Shown here: positions 22,014-33,440 of the stretch, in pieces
Position numbering within the stretch: position 1 is the stretch's first letter
Layout: the number at the start of each line of letters is the position of its first letter
NCBI GenBank assembly: GCA_030278955.1
Contig: JAOANR010000002.1
Span: 4,949,982 to 5,013,981 of the forward strand
DNA from: Hygrophila difformis
Lineage: Eukaryota > Streptophyta > Magnoliopsida > Lamiales > Acanthaceae
Length of the DNA stretch: 64,000 bases
Reading direction: 5' to 3'
Notes under the pieces: model-generated
Seen by the model: only the letters and a program-made list of their open reading frames with translations
What the model was told of the DNA's origin: nothing
Database searches by the model: none
Translations under genes and position numbers: made by a program

Positions 22014-23120
22014 ATGGGAAGACTTAACGTGGTCAACCAAGCGGACGTGCCTGCACAAGGAGAAGTGATGGCAGGTACATTTCATGTCTTGAATACACCC
22101 CTTAGAGTCTTATTTGATTCTGGAGCTAGTTGCTCAATCATAGCATCAAGAATAGTGCCTGAGTTAGATCTACCTAAGTGCGAGATAATTAGCTTAGGAA
22201 TTCAATTGCCTTCAGGAGAAGTAGTATCTTGCTCTAAACGATATAACGGAATTCCTATAGTGATCAAGAACGTAGAATTCTTCGCAAACTTAGTAGAATT
22301 TAACTTAAGGGACTTTGACATTATACTGGGGATGGACTGGTTGTCCCAGTATAAAGCGGTGATAGAATGCCAGAAACAAATGATCACCTTGTCGAAAAGT
22401 AGGGGAAAGAGGGTTATCTTTTACTCTCAGCCCCCTAAGAGGAGCAACAAAATCGTTAGTGCCCTCAAACTTAGTAACTTGATGCGTAAGGGGTATGAGC
22501 TATATTCGTGCTACGTGCACAACCTTGAGGCGGGAGAGAACAAGGTTGACAGCATACCAGTGGTAAGAGAATACCCGGATGTTTTTCCTGAAGACATTCC
22601 GGGCATGCCACCTGAGCGAGATCTTGAATTCACGATAGATCTCATTCCGGGAACCAAGCCTGTCTCGAAAGCTCCGTACCGGATGGCACCACTGGAAATG
22701 AAGGAGTTAAAGGAACAACTCGAGGAGCAACTGCAGAAAGGATACATAAGACCGAGTACTTCCCCATGGGGAGCACCGATTTTATTTGTTAAGAAGAAAG
22801 ACGGAGGATTACGTCTTTGCATTGACTATCGAGGGTTAAACCAAGTGACCATCAAGAATAAGTACCCTCTGCCGAGAATTGAGGATCTGTTTGATCAACT
22901 GAAGGGAGCTTCAGTATTCTCGAAGATCGACTTACGATCTGGGTATCACCAGTTGAGAATCGCCGAGGAGCGAGTAACGAGGAATAAAACTGTCAATATG
23001 GTCAAGGTTCTTTGGTCGAACCATGAAAGCGAGACAGCAACATGGGAGTTAGAATCGGACATGAGGGAACGCTATCCGACATTGTTCCAAACTGACACCG
23101 ACACAGTTATGGGGACATAA
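22014..23120 (+). pseudogene. Truncated pol: protease and N-terminal reverse transcriptase joined in frame to a chromodomain tail
   Basis: One open frame of 368 residues. Residues 35-39 are DSGAS, the aspartic protease active site, followed by LGMDWLSQY. The linker [15 protein letters not shown] precedes the reverse transcriptase start ([20 protein letters not shown], then [10 protein letters not shown]). Reverse transcriptase stops at about residue 323 ([15 protein letters not shown]). The frame continues directly into [19 protein letters not shown], then [17 protein letters not shown], the chromodomain-like C-terminus that normally follows integrase. The deletion removes the catalytic aspartates, RNase H and integrase but keeps the frame. 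The element therefore cannot copy or insert itself. Confidence 0.85.
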
Positions 23121-23130
23121 CTGCAATCTT

Positions 23131-23140
23131 AAGGGGGAGA
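23131..23140 (+). other. Polypurine tract, displaced from the 3' LTR
   Basis: AAGGGGGAGAGG follows the pol stop codon as expected for a chromovirus, and a TG (ATGTCACAACG) comes next as if an LTR began there. The repeated LTR nevertheless begins only at 23366. The 225-bp spacer contains GGTACGTAGGCAGC, a motif I associate with other gypsy LTRs. It could be a remnant of an earlier LTR or a recombination scar. Confidence 0.6.
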
Positions 23141-23365
23141 GGATGTCACAACGTGTATTTTCCGTACATTTTTGTAACCAAACAAATTCAAATTGTTTTG
23201 AACTACGTTATGGCTTGATCCCTTCACAGGGTACGTAGGCAGCTTAGAAGTTTTAATTCTAAGTTCAGTCACAAAATAATAAAACAAGCAAAAGGATTCG
23301 TTCTTAACACGAGAAAAGCCGAAACACAACTTCGAGAACGAAGTTGATTCTTAAGGATGGTAGAT

Positions 23366-25938
23366 TGTAATACCCGAGAATTTTGCAACATAAAATAAAT
23401 AAATAAATAAAATAAATAAATAAGATGGATAAATAAATAAAAAATAAACAAAACAATAATAATAAATAAATATAATAAATGAATCAACATAATACGTAGA
23501 CAAGGAAATGAGAAATGGAATTTAATTTCAGAAGGAATTAAATTTCCAATACCCGTAAATCCCAAAGACAAATTAATCAAATAAATTATACAAGTGTACC
23601 CGACAGTAATGGACTCGAGAATTCGAGGCCAATATTAAATCTAGACCCGAGTAAGAATTTAGATAGGGAATAGGAGCCCGAAAATATCCCGGAAATCCGA
23701 ATCCGAGAAAATAGAGGGATAGAAGTCCGAAAGAGAGGAGGAAATGCCCGACGGATCGCACGACCCGCCCGGACCGAAGTCCAGGCATGGGCCGCGCGGT
23801 GTTTCCACAAACGGCGCGCCAACCCCGCGCCGCATAACAGATACGCCCGTTGCGAGATTTGCTCGCCCGAATCCGGATTTTTCGACTTCGCTTGTATTCC
23901 TTTCGGCTCAAGACTCACCAAGGCTGACCTTGGACGTCCCTAGGTCATGCACCTCTATAAATAACTAACTTAATTAACCCCGAACACTTTTTAAAACCCT
24001 GCGAATTCTCTCTACACACACAACCCTAATTCCGGAGTCGTCGGAGGCACGAAACCAAGGCGAAGGCAGTCGTGGACGAAAATCGGAAGACCTCTAACGT
24101 TGTGGTAAGTTCTGATCCGTTTGTTTCTTTACATTCTTGATTCGAAAACGAATCCTAACTTAATCTTTTTCCTTTCGACACCACGAACCGGATCTAGAAC
24201 GAAGAACCCGACGAACCGAGGAGATAAACAGTGGACTGGAAGCCACGCCTCCAAATCGACGAACCCGGACGACCAAAGATCTGTAAGTTAATATTACTAT
24301 GGTTTTGGGAGGATTTAAAATACACTTAATCTAAAGATTTTAACCAAGAACGTAAAATCTGTCAAAACGAAATCTTGAACGGCGCAGCGTTTTTGCATGA
24401 TTTTTCCGAACCCTTAAACCTGTTCAAACGACAAAACTTAAAACACGAAAAACGTTCCTAAGACGTAGATATAGCTACTTTAAAAAATTTCATAATTTTT
24501 CGTTAAGTTTTGTTATCTGAAATCGATCTCAACCCAACTGTTCTAAACTTAGGTCTTGAAATCTTGACAGAACTTTAGTCCGAACTTGTAGACGTTTTTG
24601 ACAATAGATCTAGACCGATTCAGAATTTTAGTCGAACATGAAAGTTGTAAATATATGTCTTAAGTATCTCCCTGTAAAATTTCATCAAATTTGGAGTTAG
24701 TTTGCTATGGTAGATCTTGAAATCTTGAAACTGGTGTTGAAATTTTCAGACAGAATATCATCCTGTTAAAAATTGACATGTTTCACTTACTTCCATATCC
24801 CGGATCGAAAAACGTAAAACATGAAACTTGTTCATCTCTGTGTTTTCGAGTCACTGGTCAAATTTCAGAATTTTCGGAGTTAAACCTGATTTTTAAATAA
24901 TTTTGGAGTAAACAGTAGTTTTGACCAAGTCAAATCTTGAAATCTTGTTGAAACGGTGAAATTAGCCTTTAAGGTTTAAACGAGTAGAAAACTCTTTTGA
25001 AATAAATACATGAAATCAGAATTTAGGAAAATCCCCTTACAAACTTGATCCATTAAAATTAGGGGGTGAGTGCTCTGCAGGGTGCCCTCCTAACGATTCA
25101 CTTCGTGTCTTTATGGACGATGGTGACCCGCGCGAAATTTTGATATACATTGCCAAAACGGCATGAGATTTATGGACTACACTCTCGTGAATATCCATAT
25201 GGGTTTCCCAGGCTCCGGAGTGGTATTGGGTATGGCAGATACGGCTGCGGCCGCCGGGCTACCGGCTAAACTTGACGAGATTGCGATGCAATCGTGAAAT
25301 ACTTGAAATACTAAATTTGGGTGTAATGGGGATAGTTAAAATATTTGTTTATTGTCCATTTAATTTGTTAAATGCTTTATTTAAATTATGCTAAATGTAT
25401 TATTAATTAGAGCCCTAAATTAATTATGCAAGTTAGTTAGTTAATTAAATTAAATTGTTTATGAGTTATTATCATACTTTTATTTAAATATTGATTAATG
25501 GCTTTGAAACCCCACAATCATGTACGTATTAACTTACTCAGCAAGTTGTGCTGACCAAACCATTTTTTTCATTTTTCTTACATAGTATGTGGAATGAGCA
25601 TGAGCACTATATGCATGGGGGAATTTTTGGGAAACTTTTTATTTTAAATTCTTGCATTAGACTATAGTATAAACGGGCATGTTTAACCCGTGTTTTGGCC
25701 ATGTTGGCCCTATTTATATTTTCCGCTGCAATACTTATACTTAGATACTATTATTCCGCTGCATTATAATATTTATTTTGAATTTATATTGAATGGGCTA
25801 CTTGAATGGTTTTAAATATTTTAAATACTGCAATACCTAGCCTTGCATCTCTTTAGTAAGCTCGGAGAAACCGTGTCTTACTAGGGAGGTGTGGCGGTGA
25901 CATCCCGACCTGGGTGACCAAAAACCGGGGTGTTACAA
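23366..25938 (+). repeat. 3' LTR of the 17-26 kb gypsy element
   Basis: Starts TGTAATACCCGAG, ends GGGGTGTTACA and is followed by the target duplication ATAGC. It is 2573 bp, slightly shorter than the 5' copy owing to small indels, including the 10-bp difference in the G/C-rich block and a deletion near 25380. TATAAATA at 23956-23963 corresponds to the TATA box of the 5' LTR. Confidence 0.9.
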
Positions 25939-26150
25939 TAGCGTCGTGAGCTTAGCGTCGTAAGTGGGTTTTTGTGAAAATAGAAGTGTTTTGGGATCCT
26001 ATGACCTTAGACTAAAATACGACGCTATCCTAGAATAGCGTCGTGAGCCTAACGTCGTAGGGCAAAATTTTCTTAAGTCCTAGACAGCTACGACGTGAAA
26101 CATCTCTTACGACGCCAACCTAAGTTTGCGTCGTAGGGCGGTTAGCGCCG
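25939..26150. repeat. ACGACGC/GCGTCGT palindrome array, right part
   Basis: Contains ATAGCGTCGT and TTAGCGTCGTAAG at the left edge. It also has a near-perfect palindrome ACGACGCTATCCT/AGAATAGCGTCGT near 26010-26035, AACGTCGTAGG, CTACGACGTGAAAC, and a pair ACGACGCCAACC/GTTTGCGTCGTAG near 26108-26133. Arms of 8-12 bp enclose short loops. These units share only the ACGACGC core; the sequence between them differs. Confidence 0.8.
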
Positions 26151-26789
26151 TAGCCACTCCAGAACATAAGTTATTGTTCGGGTATGCAATCTATGCGATT
26201 GCAAGACACTTTTTCAGATTTTATGGCTCATGAATACAGAATACACTAAAACAGGAATGAACAAAAGCATGTAATGCATAAAAAAAAATAAAGAAAAAGC
26301 AAGCTAAAACTAACACCCATGAACCACAAACCCAAATGAGGGTTTCCAACCACAACAGCATGCATGAGAACCCAAAATGAAGATAAAAACAGAAAACCCA
26401 CATTATAACCAAAATAAAATGACCAAGTGGTCATGAAACCAAAAAGAAAGCATAAAATCCATGGACCCATGTCCATTTCATGATTTTGGGACTCTTTTTT
26501 GTGATTAACTTCCCATTTGATAACAAATGGTTTGATAATACCCATTATTTGGGTATTTCAAACCTTAATAAAGGTTTAACAAAACTGAAGTGGTATGAAA
26601 ATGGCTATCCTAAACTGAAAACACTAATAAAACCACTAATCTAGTGTAATGAAAAACTAAACTAAGGCAAAATGTAAATAATACAAAAAATAAAACCCTA
26701 ACTAAACTAACTACCTACACACACCTCAAGAACTGTAGTTGCCTCAAAGGATTCGAATGTTGTGAAGTGACTGAATATAGGAGTCAACC

Positions 26790-26805
26790 CCTCCTTAAAT
26801 AGGTG
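26790..26805 (-). promoter_or_regulatory. TATA-like box on the minus strand
   Basis: TATTTAAGGAGGGG reads on the minus strand about 70 bp downstream (in that direction) of the ACGACGC array at 26868-27112. After it comes a leader-like segment with TTGAGGTGTGTG that could be a splice donor. It may be an LTR or internal promoter of an element oriented leftward. Inference from arrangement only. Confidence 0.35.
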
Positions 26806-26867
26806 GGAAACCCTAGGCCCATGGGCCCTCCAGTCTGAATTTGAATTCTGGGCTTCCTTACGAAGTT

Positions 26868-27112
26868 AAGCTTGTTACGACGCTATCCATGCTACGACGT
26901 AGAACAAGTCTCACGTCGTAGACTTCCATCTCGAAGACACTTCTGGTCTCTAAGTGAACAGCCTACGATGCTAGACTTCAGTACGACACCAAGCTGAACT
27001 ACGACGCTATCCATGCTTGGCGTCGTAGTCATCTTCCTTCAGAATTCTGCCTTTATTCCTGCCTACGACGCTAGCCGTGCTTAGCGTCGTAGTTGTGTCT
27101 AGCGTCGTAATT
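26868..27112. repeat. ACGACGC/GCGTCGT palindrome array, second cluster
   Basis: Units include TTACGACGCTATCCATGC, CTACGACGTAGAAC, CTCACGTCGTAGAC, CTACGATGCTAG, a pair CTACGACGCTATCC/TTGGCGTCGTAG near 27000-27028, and a pair CTACGACGCTAGCC/CTTAGCGTCGTAG near 27063-27092 with a further TAGCGTCGTAA. The same core as the cluster at 25.9-26.15 kb shows both belong to one element or family. Confidence 0.8.
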
Positions 27113-27324
27113 ACCTGAAAAATTCAATTTTTGTGGGTTTTCATTTCTTTTCCCATCTTTTTATTTCCTTTTTCTTTTCTTTTCTTTTTCTCATGTTTTT
27201 GGATTTTTCTAACATAAATGTGTAATAAAGTTACATATTTATGCATTTTTCATACCAGCTTAATATTTTTACAGATATGCATAAATTAGTCCAATTCAAC
27301 TGCTTTCTTATTTAATATAAGTCC

Positions 27325-28892
27325 AGAATGCGATCAAATGCCCGTTTCAGACACGAAAATGGATTGAAAATAATGGACATTTATGGCCATTATCACCTAC
27401 TAATGATGCAGTAGAACACATAAGAAATTTCCTCGATTATTGTGACATAGTGAAGATAAATGGTGTTACTAGTGATGAAATCAAGTTAAGATTGTTCTCA
27501 TTCTCACTTAGGGATAAGGCTAAAACTTGGTATAAGTCACTTCAATTAAGGGATGTTAGTACTTGGGATAAGATGTTAGTAGCTTTGTTAGAACAATTCT
27601 TCCTACCTTCTAAGGTCTTAGAATTACAAGAAAAGATCAAAGAATTTGTGCAAGATGAGGATGAAACTTTACTTGGTGCATGGGATAGATATAACACCTT
27701 ACTGGCTAGATGTCCAAATCATGGCTTTGAAGATTGGCAGCAGATGCACTTCTTTTACAATGGCTTGTTGGATCATTGGAGGAACTTGTTGGATGCAGCA
27801 GCTGGAGATTCTTTTCTATCTATAGGACCTTCTAGAGCTAAGGAAATAATTGAGAAAAAGATTTCTAACATGAAAAAATTTCCTGGTAAGAAAAATGCAA
27901 GAAACAAATCAAAAGCTGGGTTATATGAGGTAGAAAAGATAGTTGCTATGGATTCTAAGTTAGATGCTCTAATGAGAGAGGTTTCTTCACTGAAGAAAGG
28001 TCAAGCTAAGGTTGTGAGATGCGGTATTTGTCATGGACCTCATGAATCATCAGCCTATCACCTACTCGATCGAGGACTTCAAGAGACTATGCAGTGTGAG
28101 GGGACTGAGGAGCAAGTCGAAGATGTGAATTACATGGGAAATATGCAGCAAAACTTCAACCAAAACCGTCCTCAAAACCAAAACTTCTACCCGAATCGAA
28201 ATTCTCAATTTCAGCAAAACACTTACCCACAAAATAGCCGTCCACCTTACCCACAGAATCAAAATCAAAATTTCCAAAATCAAAATCAAAATCAAAATTT
28301 TAATCAAAACAAAAATCAGAATCAATCCTTTTACCCTAACCAACAGCCAAGAAACTTTCAACCTCAACAACAGCTGCAACAGAAACAAGAAGGAGATGAG
28401 GTCAACTTAAAAGAGTTAATGAACACAATTGTGTCTCAACAACAAACAATTCAACAAATGCAAGCCTCAATGAGAAATCTGGAAGTTCAAGTTGGTCAAA
28501 TTGCTAGGGATACTTCAAATAGACAGCAAGGAACACTACCAAGTATGCCTGACCCTAATCCAAAGGAGCAGTGTAAAGCTATCACTTTAAGGAACAAAAA
28601 GGAGCTACCAAATCCTTACCCTATCTTAGATGACCCAGAGGTTTCAGCTGATACTGTAGATGATCAGTGTGAGGATAAAGAGGATGAAAGTCAGCAGAAA
28701 AATACTGATGAGCCTAAGAAGAGTGAGAGACTTAGTGTTGATAAGGATAAGGGAAAGTCTACTGTTTCAATCAAGTTATATCAACCACCTATTCTATATC
28801 CACAGCGTCTTAAAAAGGCTAAGGAAGATAAAGACTTTGCTAAATTTTTAGAAGTGTTTAAAAATTTAAGAATTGACATTCCTTTTTTCTGA
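27325..28892 (+). pseudogene. gag of Athila-like element
   Basis: The frame is open from about 27325, just after a stop. It has no good ATG, so the N-terminus is missing or altered. Recognisable parts are NGHLWPLSPTNDAVEHIRNF, LRLFSFSLRDKAKTWYKSL, EQFFLPSKV and WQQMHFFYNGL, all of the Athila capsid. A CGICHGPHESSAYH zinc-knuckle-like segment follows, then a long N/Q-rich region (about 28130-28390) and a basic linker. Gag and pol normally form one frame in this lineage. Here the frame ends at 28892 after an extra base in a T run near 28884-28889. Confidence 0.85.
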
Positions 28893-31800
28893 TGCTATAG
28901 CACAAATGCCCGTTTATGCTAAATTCCTAAAAGAAATCCTATCAAAAAAGAGGAGTGTTGATGATGAAGAGAAAGTGACACTGACAGGGGAGTGTAGTGC
29001 AATCCTACAAAGAAGGCAACCTACTAAACAAAAAGATCCCGGGAGTTACACTATTCCGTGCATTATTGGCACTAAAGAATTCAACAAAGCTTTGTGTGAT
29101 CTTGGGTCTAGTATTAATCTGATGCCTTTACATGTCTTTAGAGAGCTTGGAGTAGGAGTCGTAAAGCCTACTAGGATGCAGCTACAGCTTGCTGATAGAT
29201 CTATTAGGACACCTTTAGGCATTGTAGAGGATGTTCCTGTTCAAGTAGAGAGCTTCATTTTCCCTATTGACTTTGTGGTCCTTGATATGGAGAAAGACAT
29301 GGATATTCCTCTGATTTTAGGTAGACCGTTTCTGCAAACTGGGAGCGCTATGGTTGATATGGATGATGGTAAAATTACACTTAAAGTAGGTAATGAACAA
29401 GTGTCGTTTGATATTTCTAAAACAACTAAAACACAACACGCTAGTTCTGATACCTACCCGTGTAATAGAGTGACAGCTATCTATCAAGATGATGAGGTGA
29501 TTGAGAGAGAGTTCTTTACTAGACATGACCCCTATAGGAAATTTGAGCAGTTAGAGGAGAGTTGTGAGGACTTAGCTGAAAGTAAGTGTGAGGGAGGATT
29601 ACCTATGCAAGTAGCATGTGCAATAGAAGAGTCTAAGTTAGTCCCATCTGTTGAAAAGCCACATACTTTGACTTTGAAAGAGTTGCCATCACACTTGAGG
29701 TATGTTTTTCTTGGTGAGAATGATACATTACCTGTTATTGCAAGTAATAAATTAAATGATAATCAAATAAATGCATTAACCCAAGTGTGGAGTAAGCATG
29801 TTAGAGCAATAGGTTGGACGATAGCTGATATCAAGGGACCGAGTCCAGCATTATGTACACACCGGATTTACATGGAGGAGGACGACAAGCCAGTGAGACA
29901 TCCCCAAAGGAGATTGAATCCACATCAACAAGAAGCTGTAAGGGCAGAGGTGATTAAACTACTCGATGCATGTATTATCTATCCTATTTCTGATAGTCAG
30001 TGGGTGAGTCAAGTGCAAGTAGTGCCTAAAAAGGGAGGTATGACTGTGATTAGAAATGAAAATGGTGAATTAGTACCTACTAGACCTACTACTGGATGGC
30101 GTGTGTGCATTGATTATAGGAGATTGAATGATAAGACTAGAAAAGATCATTTTCCACTACCTTTTATCGATCAAATGTTAGAGCGTCTAGCTGGTCATGA
30201 ATTTTATTGCTTTTTAGATGGCTATTCTGGTTATAATCAAGTTCCAATTGCACCTGATGATCAAGATAAAACTACATTTACATGTCCCTATGGTACATTT
30301 GCATATAGGAGAATGTCATTTGGTTTGTGTAATGCACCAGCTACTTTTCAGAGATGCATGATGTCTATATTTTGTGATTTAATTGAGACATGCATTGAGG
30401 TATTTATGGATAATTTTTCTGTGTTTGGATCTGACTTTGAGAAATGTTTAATTAATCTGGAAAAATTTTTGATTAGATGTGAGGAGTCAAATCTAGTTCT
30501 TAATTGGGAAAAATGTCACTTTATGGTTAATGAAGGCATTGTCTTAGGACATAGTATTTCTAAAAGTGGCATTGAAGTTGATAGGGCTAAAGTAGAAGTG
30601 ATTGCTAAAATTCCACCTCCTAATAATCTAAAAACTTTGAGGAGTTTTCTGGGACATGCTGGATTCTATAGAAGATTTATATAGGATTTTTCTAAAATTG
30701 CATTGCCTCTATTTAAATTGCTGTGTAAAGATGTTGAATTTGATTTTACTAATGAGTGTATTGAGGCGTTCAATAGGATCAAAGAAGCATTGGTGACTGC
30801 ACCAATTATTCAGCCATCTGACTGGAGCCTGCCATTTGAAATCATGAGTGATGCAAGTGACTTCGTTGTTGGAGCAGTATTGGGTCAACGAAAAGACAAA
30901 AAGCTACATGTTATTTATTATGCTAGTCAGGCTTTAAATTATGCACAACGAAATTATGCTACTACTGAAAAAGAATTATTATCTGTTGTGTATGCACGTG
31001 AAAAGTTTAGACCATATCTGATTGGCTCTAAGACTGTAGTTTACACTGATCATGCTGTTATTAAACATTTATTTGCAAAGAAAGATGCAAAACAACGGTT
31101 AATTCAATGGGTATTATTGCTACAGGAATTTGATTTGGAGATTAAGGATAGAAAAGGTGATGAAAATCCTGTAGCTGATCACCTGTCGAGATTGGAACAT
31201 GAAAAAGGGGAAGAAAAATTAATAAATGATTTATTTCCTGATGAAAACTTATATTTAATAAATAATACTTCTTCTGATCCTTGGTTTGCTGACTTTGTAA
31301 ATTATTTAGCATGTGGTTTAATTCCTGATCATTTAAAATGGCATAGTCAAAGGCAAAAATTTAAAACAGATGCAAAATATTTTATTTGGGTTGAGCCTTA
31401 TTTATTTAGACTGTTTGCAGATCAAATCATAAGGAGATGCATCCATGATGAGGACTTTGAGAAAGTTTTAAAGGCATGCCACGAAGGACTTGGAGGTGGA
31501 CATGTTGGACCGAATAGGACAGCTCATAAGGTACTCGAAGCTGGTTTATATTGGCCTAATATTTATCGTGATGCTAGATCATTTGTGCAAAAATGTGATG
31601 TATGTCAAAGGGCTGGTAATATCACTAAAAGAGATGAAATGCCTTTAAAAGGAATGATGCCTGTTGAGTTGTTTGATTTGTGGGGGGATTGATTTTATGG
31701 GTCCATTTCCACCATCTAATGGTAAATTATATATTCTAGTTGCTGTAGAATATGTGTCAAAATGGGTAGAAACTGAAGCATGTATTTTGAATGATTCTAA

Positions 31801-32568
31801 ACAAGTGATTAAATTTTTGAAAAAGCAAATTTTTACTCGTTTTTGTGTGCCTAAAGCAATCATTAGTGATGGTGGGTCTCATTTTGTTAATAGGGCTGTT
31901 AATCAATTGTTGTTTAGATTTCATGTTCATCATATGATAACAACACCCTATCATCCCCAAGCCAATGGTCAGGTAGAAGTCACTAATCGTGAGATTAAAA
32001 AGATTTTGGAAGCAACTGTAGGAAAATCTAGAAAACATTGGGCTTTTAAGTTAGATGAAGCATTATGGGCTTATATGACAGCATTTAAAACACCTATAGG
32101 TATGACCCCTTTTAAATTAGTTTATGGTAAAGCATGTCACTTACCTTTTGAACTTGAGTTTAAATCACTGTGGGCAATGAAGAAATTAAATTTTGAATTT
32201 AAAGGAGCTCAAGAGAAAAGAAAGGTAATCTTAATGAATTAGAAGAAATTAGACGTCATGCATATGACAATGCTCTAATTTACAAGGAAAGGACAAAACT
32301 TTATCATGATAAGTTGCTTAGGCCTAAGGTGTTTGAAGCCGGACAATTAGTGCTTTTATATAATTCTATATTTAAAGTGTTTCCTGGTAAGTTAAAGACA
32401 AAATAGTCAGAGCCTTTTAAGATTGTGAAAGTGTTAGATAATGGTGTGGTTGTATTAAAAGCTGAAGATGAAAGGGAATTCACTGTAAATGGTCAAAAAC
32501 TTAAACATTATTTTGAAGATGAAGTTAAATTCATCGAACAAATTAATGTTAAGCCGTTGATTATTTAA
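28873..32568 (+). pseudogene. pol of Athila-like element: protease, reverse transcriptase, RNase H, integrase, with five lesions
   Basis: Protease active site DLGSS is at 29098-29112 and LILGRPFL near 29310. Reverse transcriptase spans about 29880-30680. Its catalytic box reads FMDN (30403-30414), so the second catalytic Asp is Asn. RNase H begins [20 protein letters not shown] near 30825. The integrase zinc region [11 protein letters not shown] with CDVCQRAGN is near 31480-31620, and the integrase core with SDGGSHF and [11 protein letters not shown] lies at about 31690-32010. Lesions are the frameshift at 28884-28889, TAG at 30682-30684, a one-base insertion in the G run near 31681-31687, a one-base deletion near 32224, and TAG at 32404-32406. 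The last recognisable codons end at TAA 32566-32568. The protein is dead. Confidence 0.9.
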
Positions 32569-33118
32569 ATCTGCTTAGTAAATTAAGTGCATTGCATTTT
32601 ATTTAAATTATAGATTTTTATTTAATTAATTAAGATTATGAAAATCAATAAAAAGTATAAAATGAAATAAAAACAAAAATTTTAGATTTCATTGTTTATG
32701 TGCTTTATGTTTAACATTTCACCCATGCTTGTTGTGATTTAATTTAGTATGAATCGACTTAGCATGTTATTATCTATTTTATATGATAGTTTAAATGATG
32801 TCTTAGTTTAAGTGTATGTTTTGAATTTCATGTTATTTTCATTGCATGTGTTTGAATAAACTGAGCAAGACATTGCCAATAAATTAGAATAGTGGCAAAA
32901 TAATGAGAAATGATATAACTGGCGTGATTGTATTGAGTTTAAATGTTTAAGTTGACTCGGTGAAGGTATGGAAGATTGTGTTTAATTGTGGAGAACAATG
33001 ACCCTGGAAGATTTAGAGAGGTTGTAGATGCTAAGTCTGACATGCTAATCTTAGGAAATGAATTGGTCATCATTCTGATTGAATTTAAGCTGAAATTCGA
33101 GTTTCACGGACTCAGTTT
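32569..33118. other. Non-coding spacer after pol of the Athila-like element
   Basis: AT-rich sequence between the pol stop and the first GCGCC palindrome array. No open frame of note. It is part of the long region between pol and the 3' LTR that is usual in Athila elements. Confidence 0.5.
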
Positions 33119-33440
33119 AGGCGCCACACCTTGTGTGCGGCGCCCAAATGGGCATGTGAGCGCCACGCAGGCGCCATGTGGGCTCGAGGATGCATATCAG
33201 GCGCCACACCTTCTTGGTGGCGCCTAAAATCATGTTCCAGCGCCATATTGAGCGCCATTTTCGGACCTAAAATTTTTTTTCTTCAGGTCTTGCGCCACAC
33301 ACGCTGTATGGTGCCTAAAAAAGCTCGCCAGCACCACCCGAGGCGCCAGGATAGAACTTAGAAAATTTCCTGAGCGCATTGGGCGCCGCATGGCCTGTGC
33401 GGTGCCGAAATTGCTTCTCCAGCGCCAATGTGGCGCATTG
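33119..33440. repeat. GCGCC palindrome array 1
   Basis: Four units begin near 33119, 33200, 33292 and 33388. Each has a stem such as GGCGCCAC-ACCTTCTTG-GTGGCGCC, then TAAA(A/T) and a second AGCGCCA motif. Spacing is about 80-95 bp. The array is followed at about 33479 by GGTTTTAACCC and a C/T-rich leader (CTCTCGACAG and similar). Sequence between the stems differs from unit to unit. Confidence 0.8.

Larger units (their letters stand above)
17187..25938 (+). mobile_element. Ty3/gypsy chromovirus-like (Tekay-type) LTR retrotransposon, non-autonomous
   Basis: The 8.75-kb element has 2.6-kb LTRs (17187-19790 and 23366-25938), a tRNA-Met primer-binding site, gag, protease, a truncated reverse transcriptase and a chromodomain tail. 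The 5-bp target duplication ATAGC lies at 17182-17186 and 25939-25943. The LTRs differ by roughly one base in 20-40 in the stretches I compared, so the insertion is not recent. RNase H, integrase and the reverse transcriptase active site are absent. The GMDWLSQY protease region, the [19 protein letters not shown] linker and the VLWSNH-ATWE chromodomain segment place it near Tekay/Del chromoviruses. Confidence 0.9.

Noticed and set aside
33119..33361. Open frames across GCGCC array 1
   Set aside because: Created by the lack of stop codons in G/C-rich palindromes; not shared between arrays.
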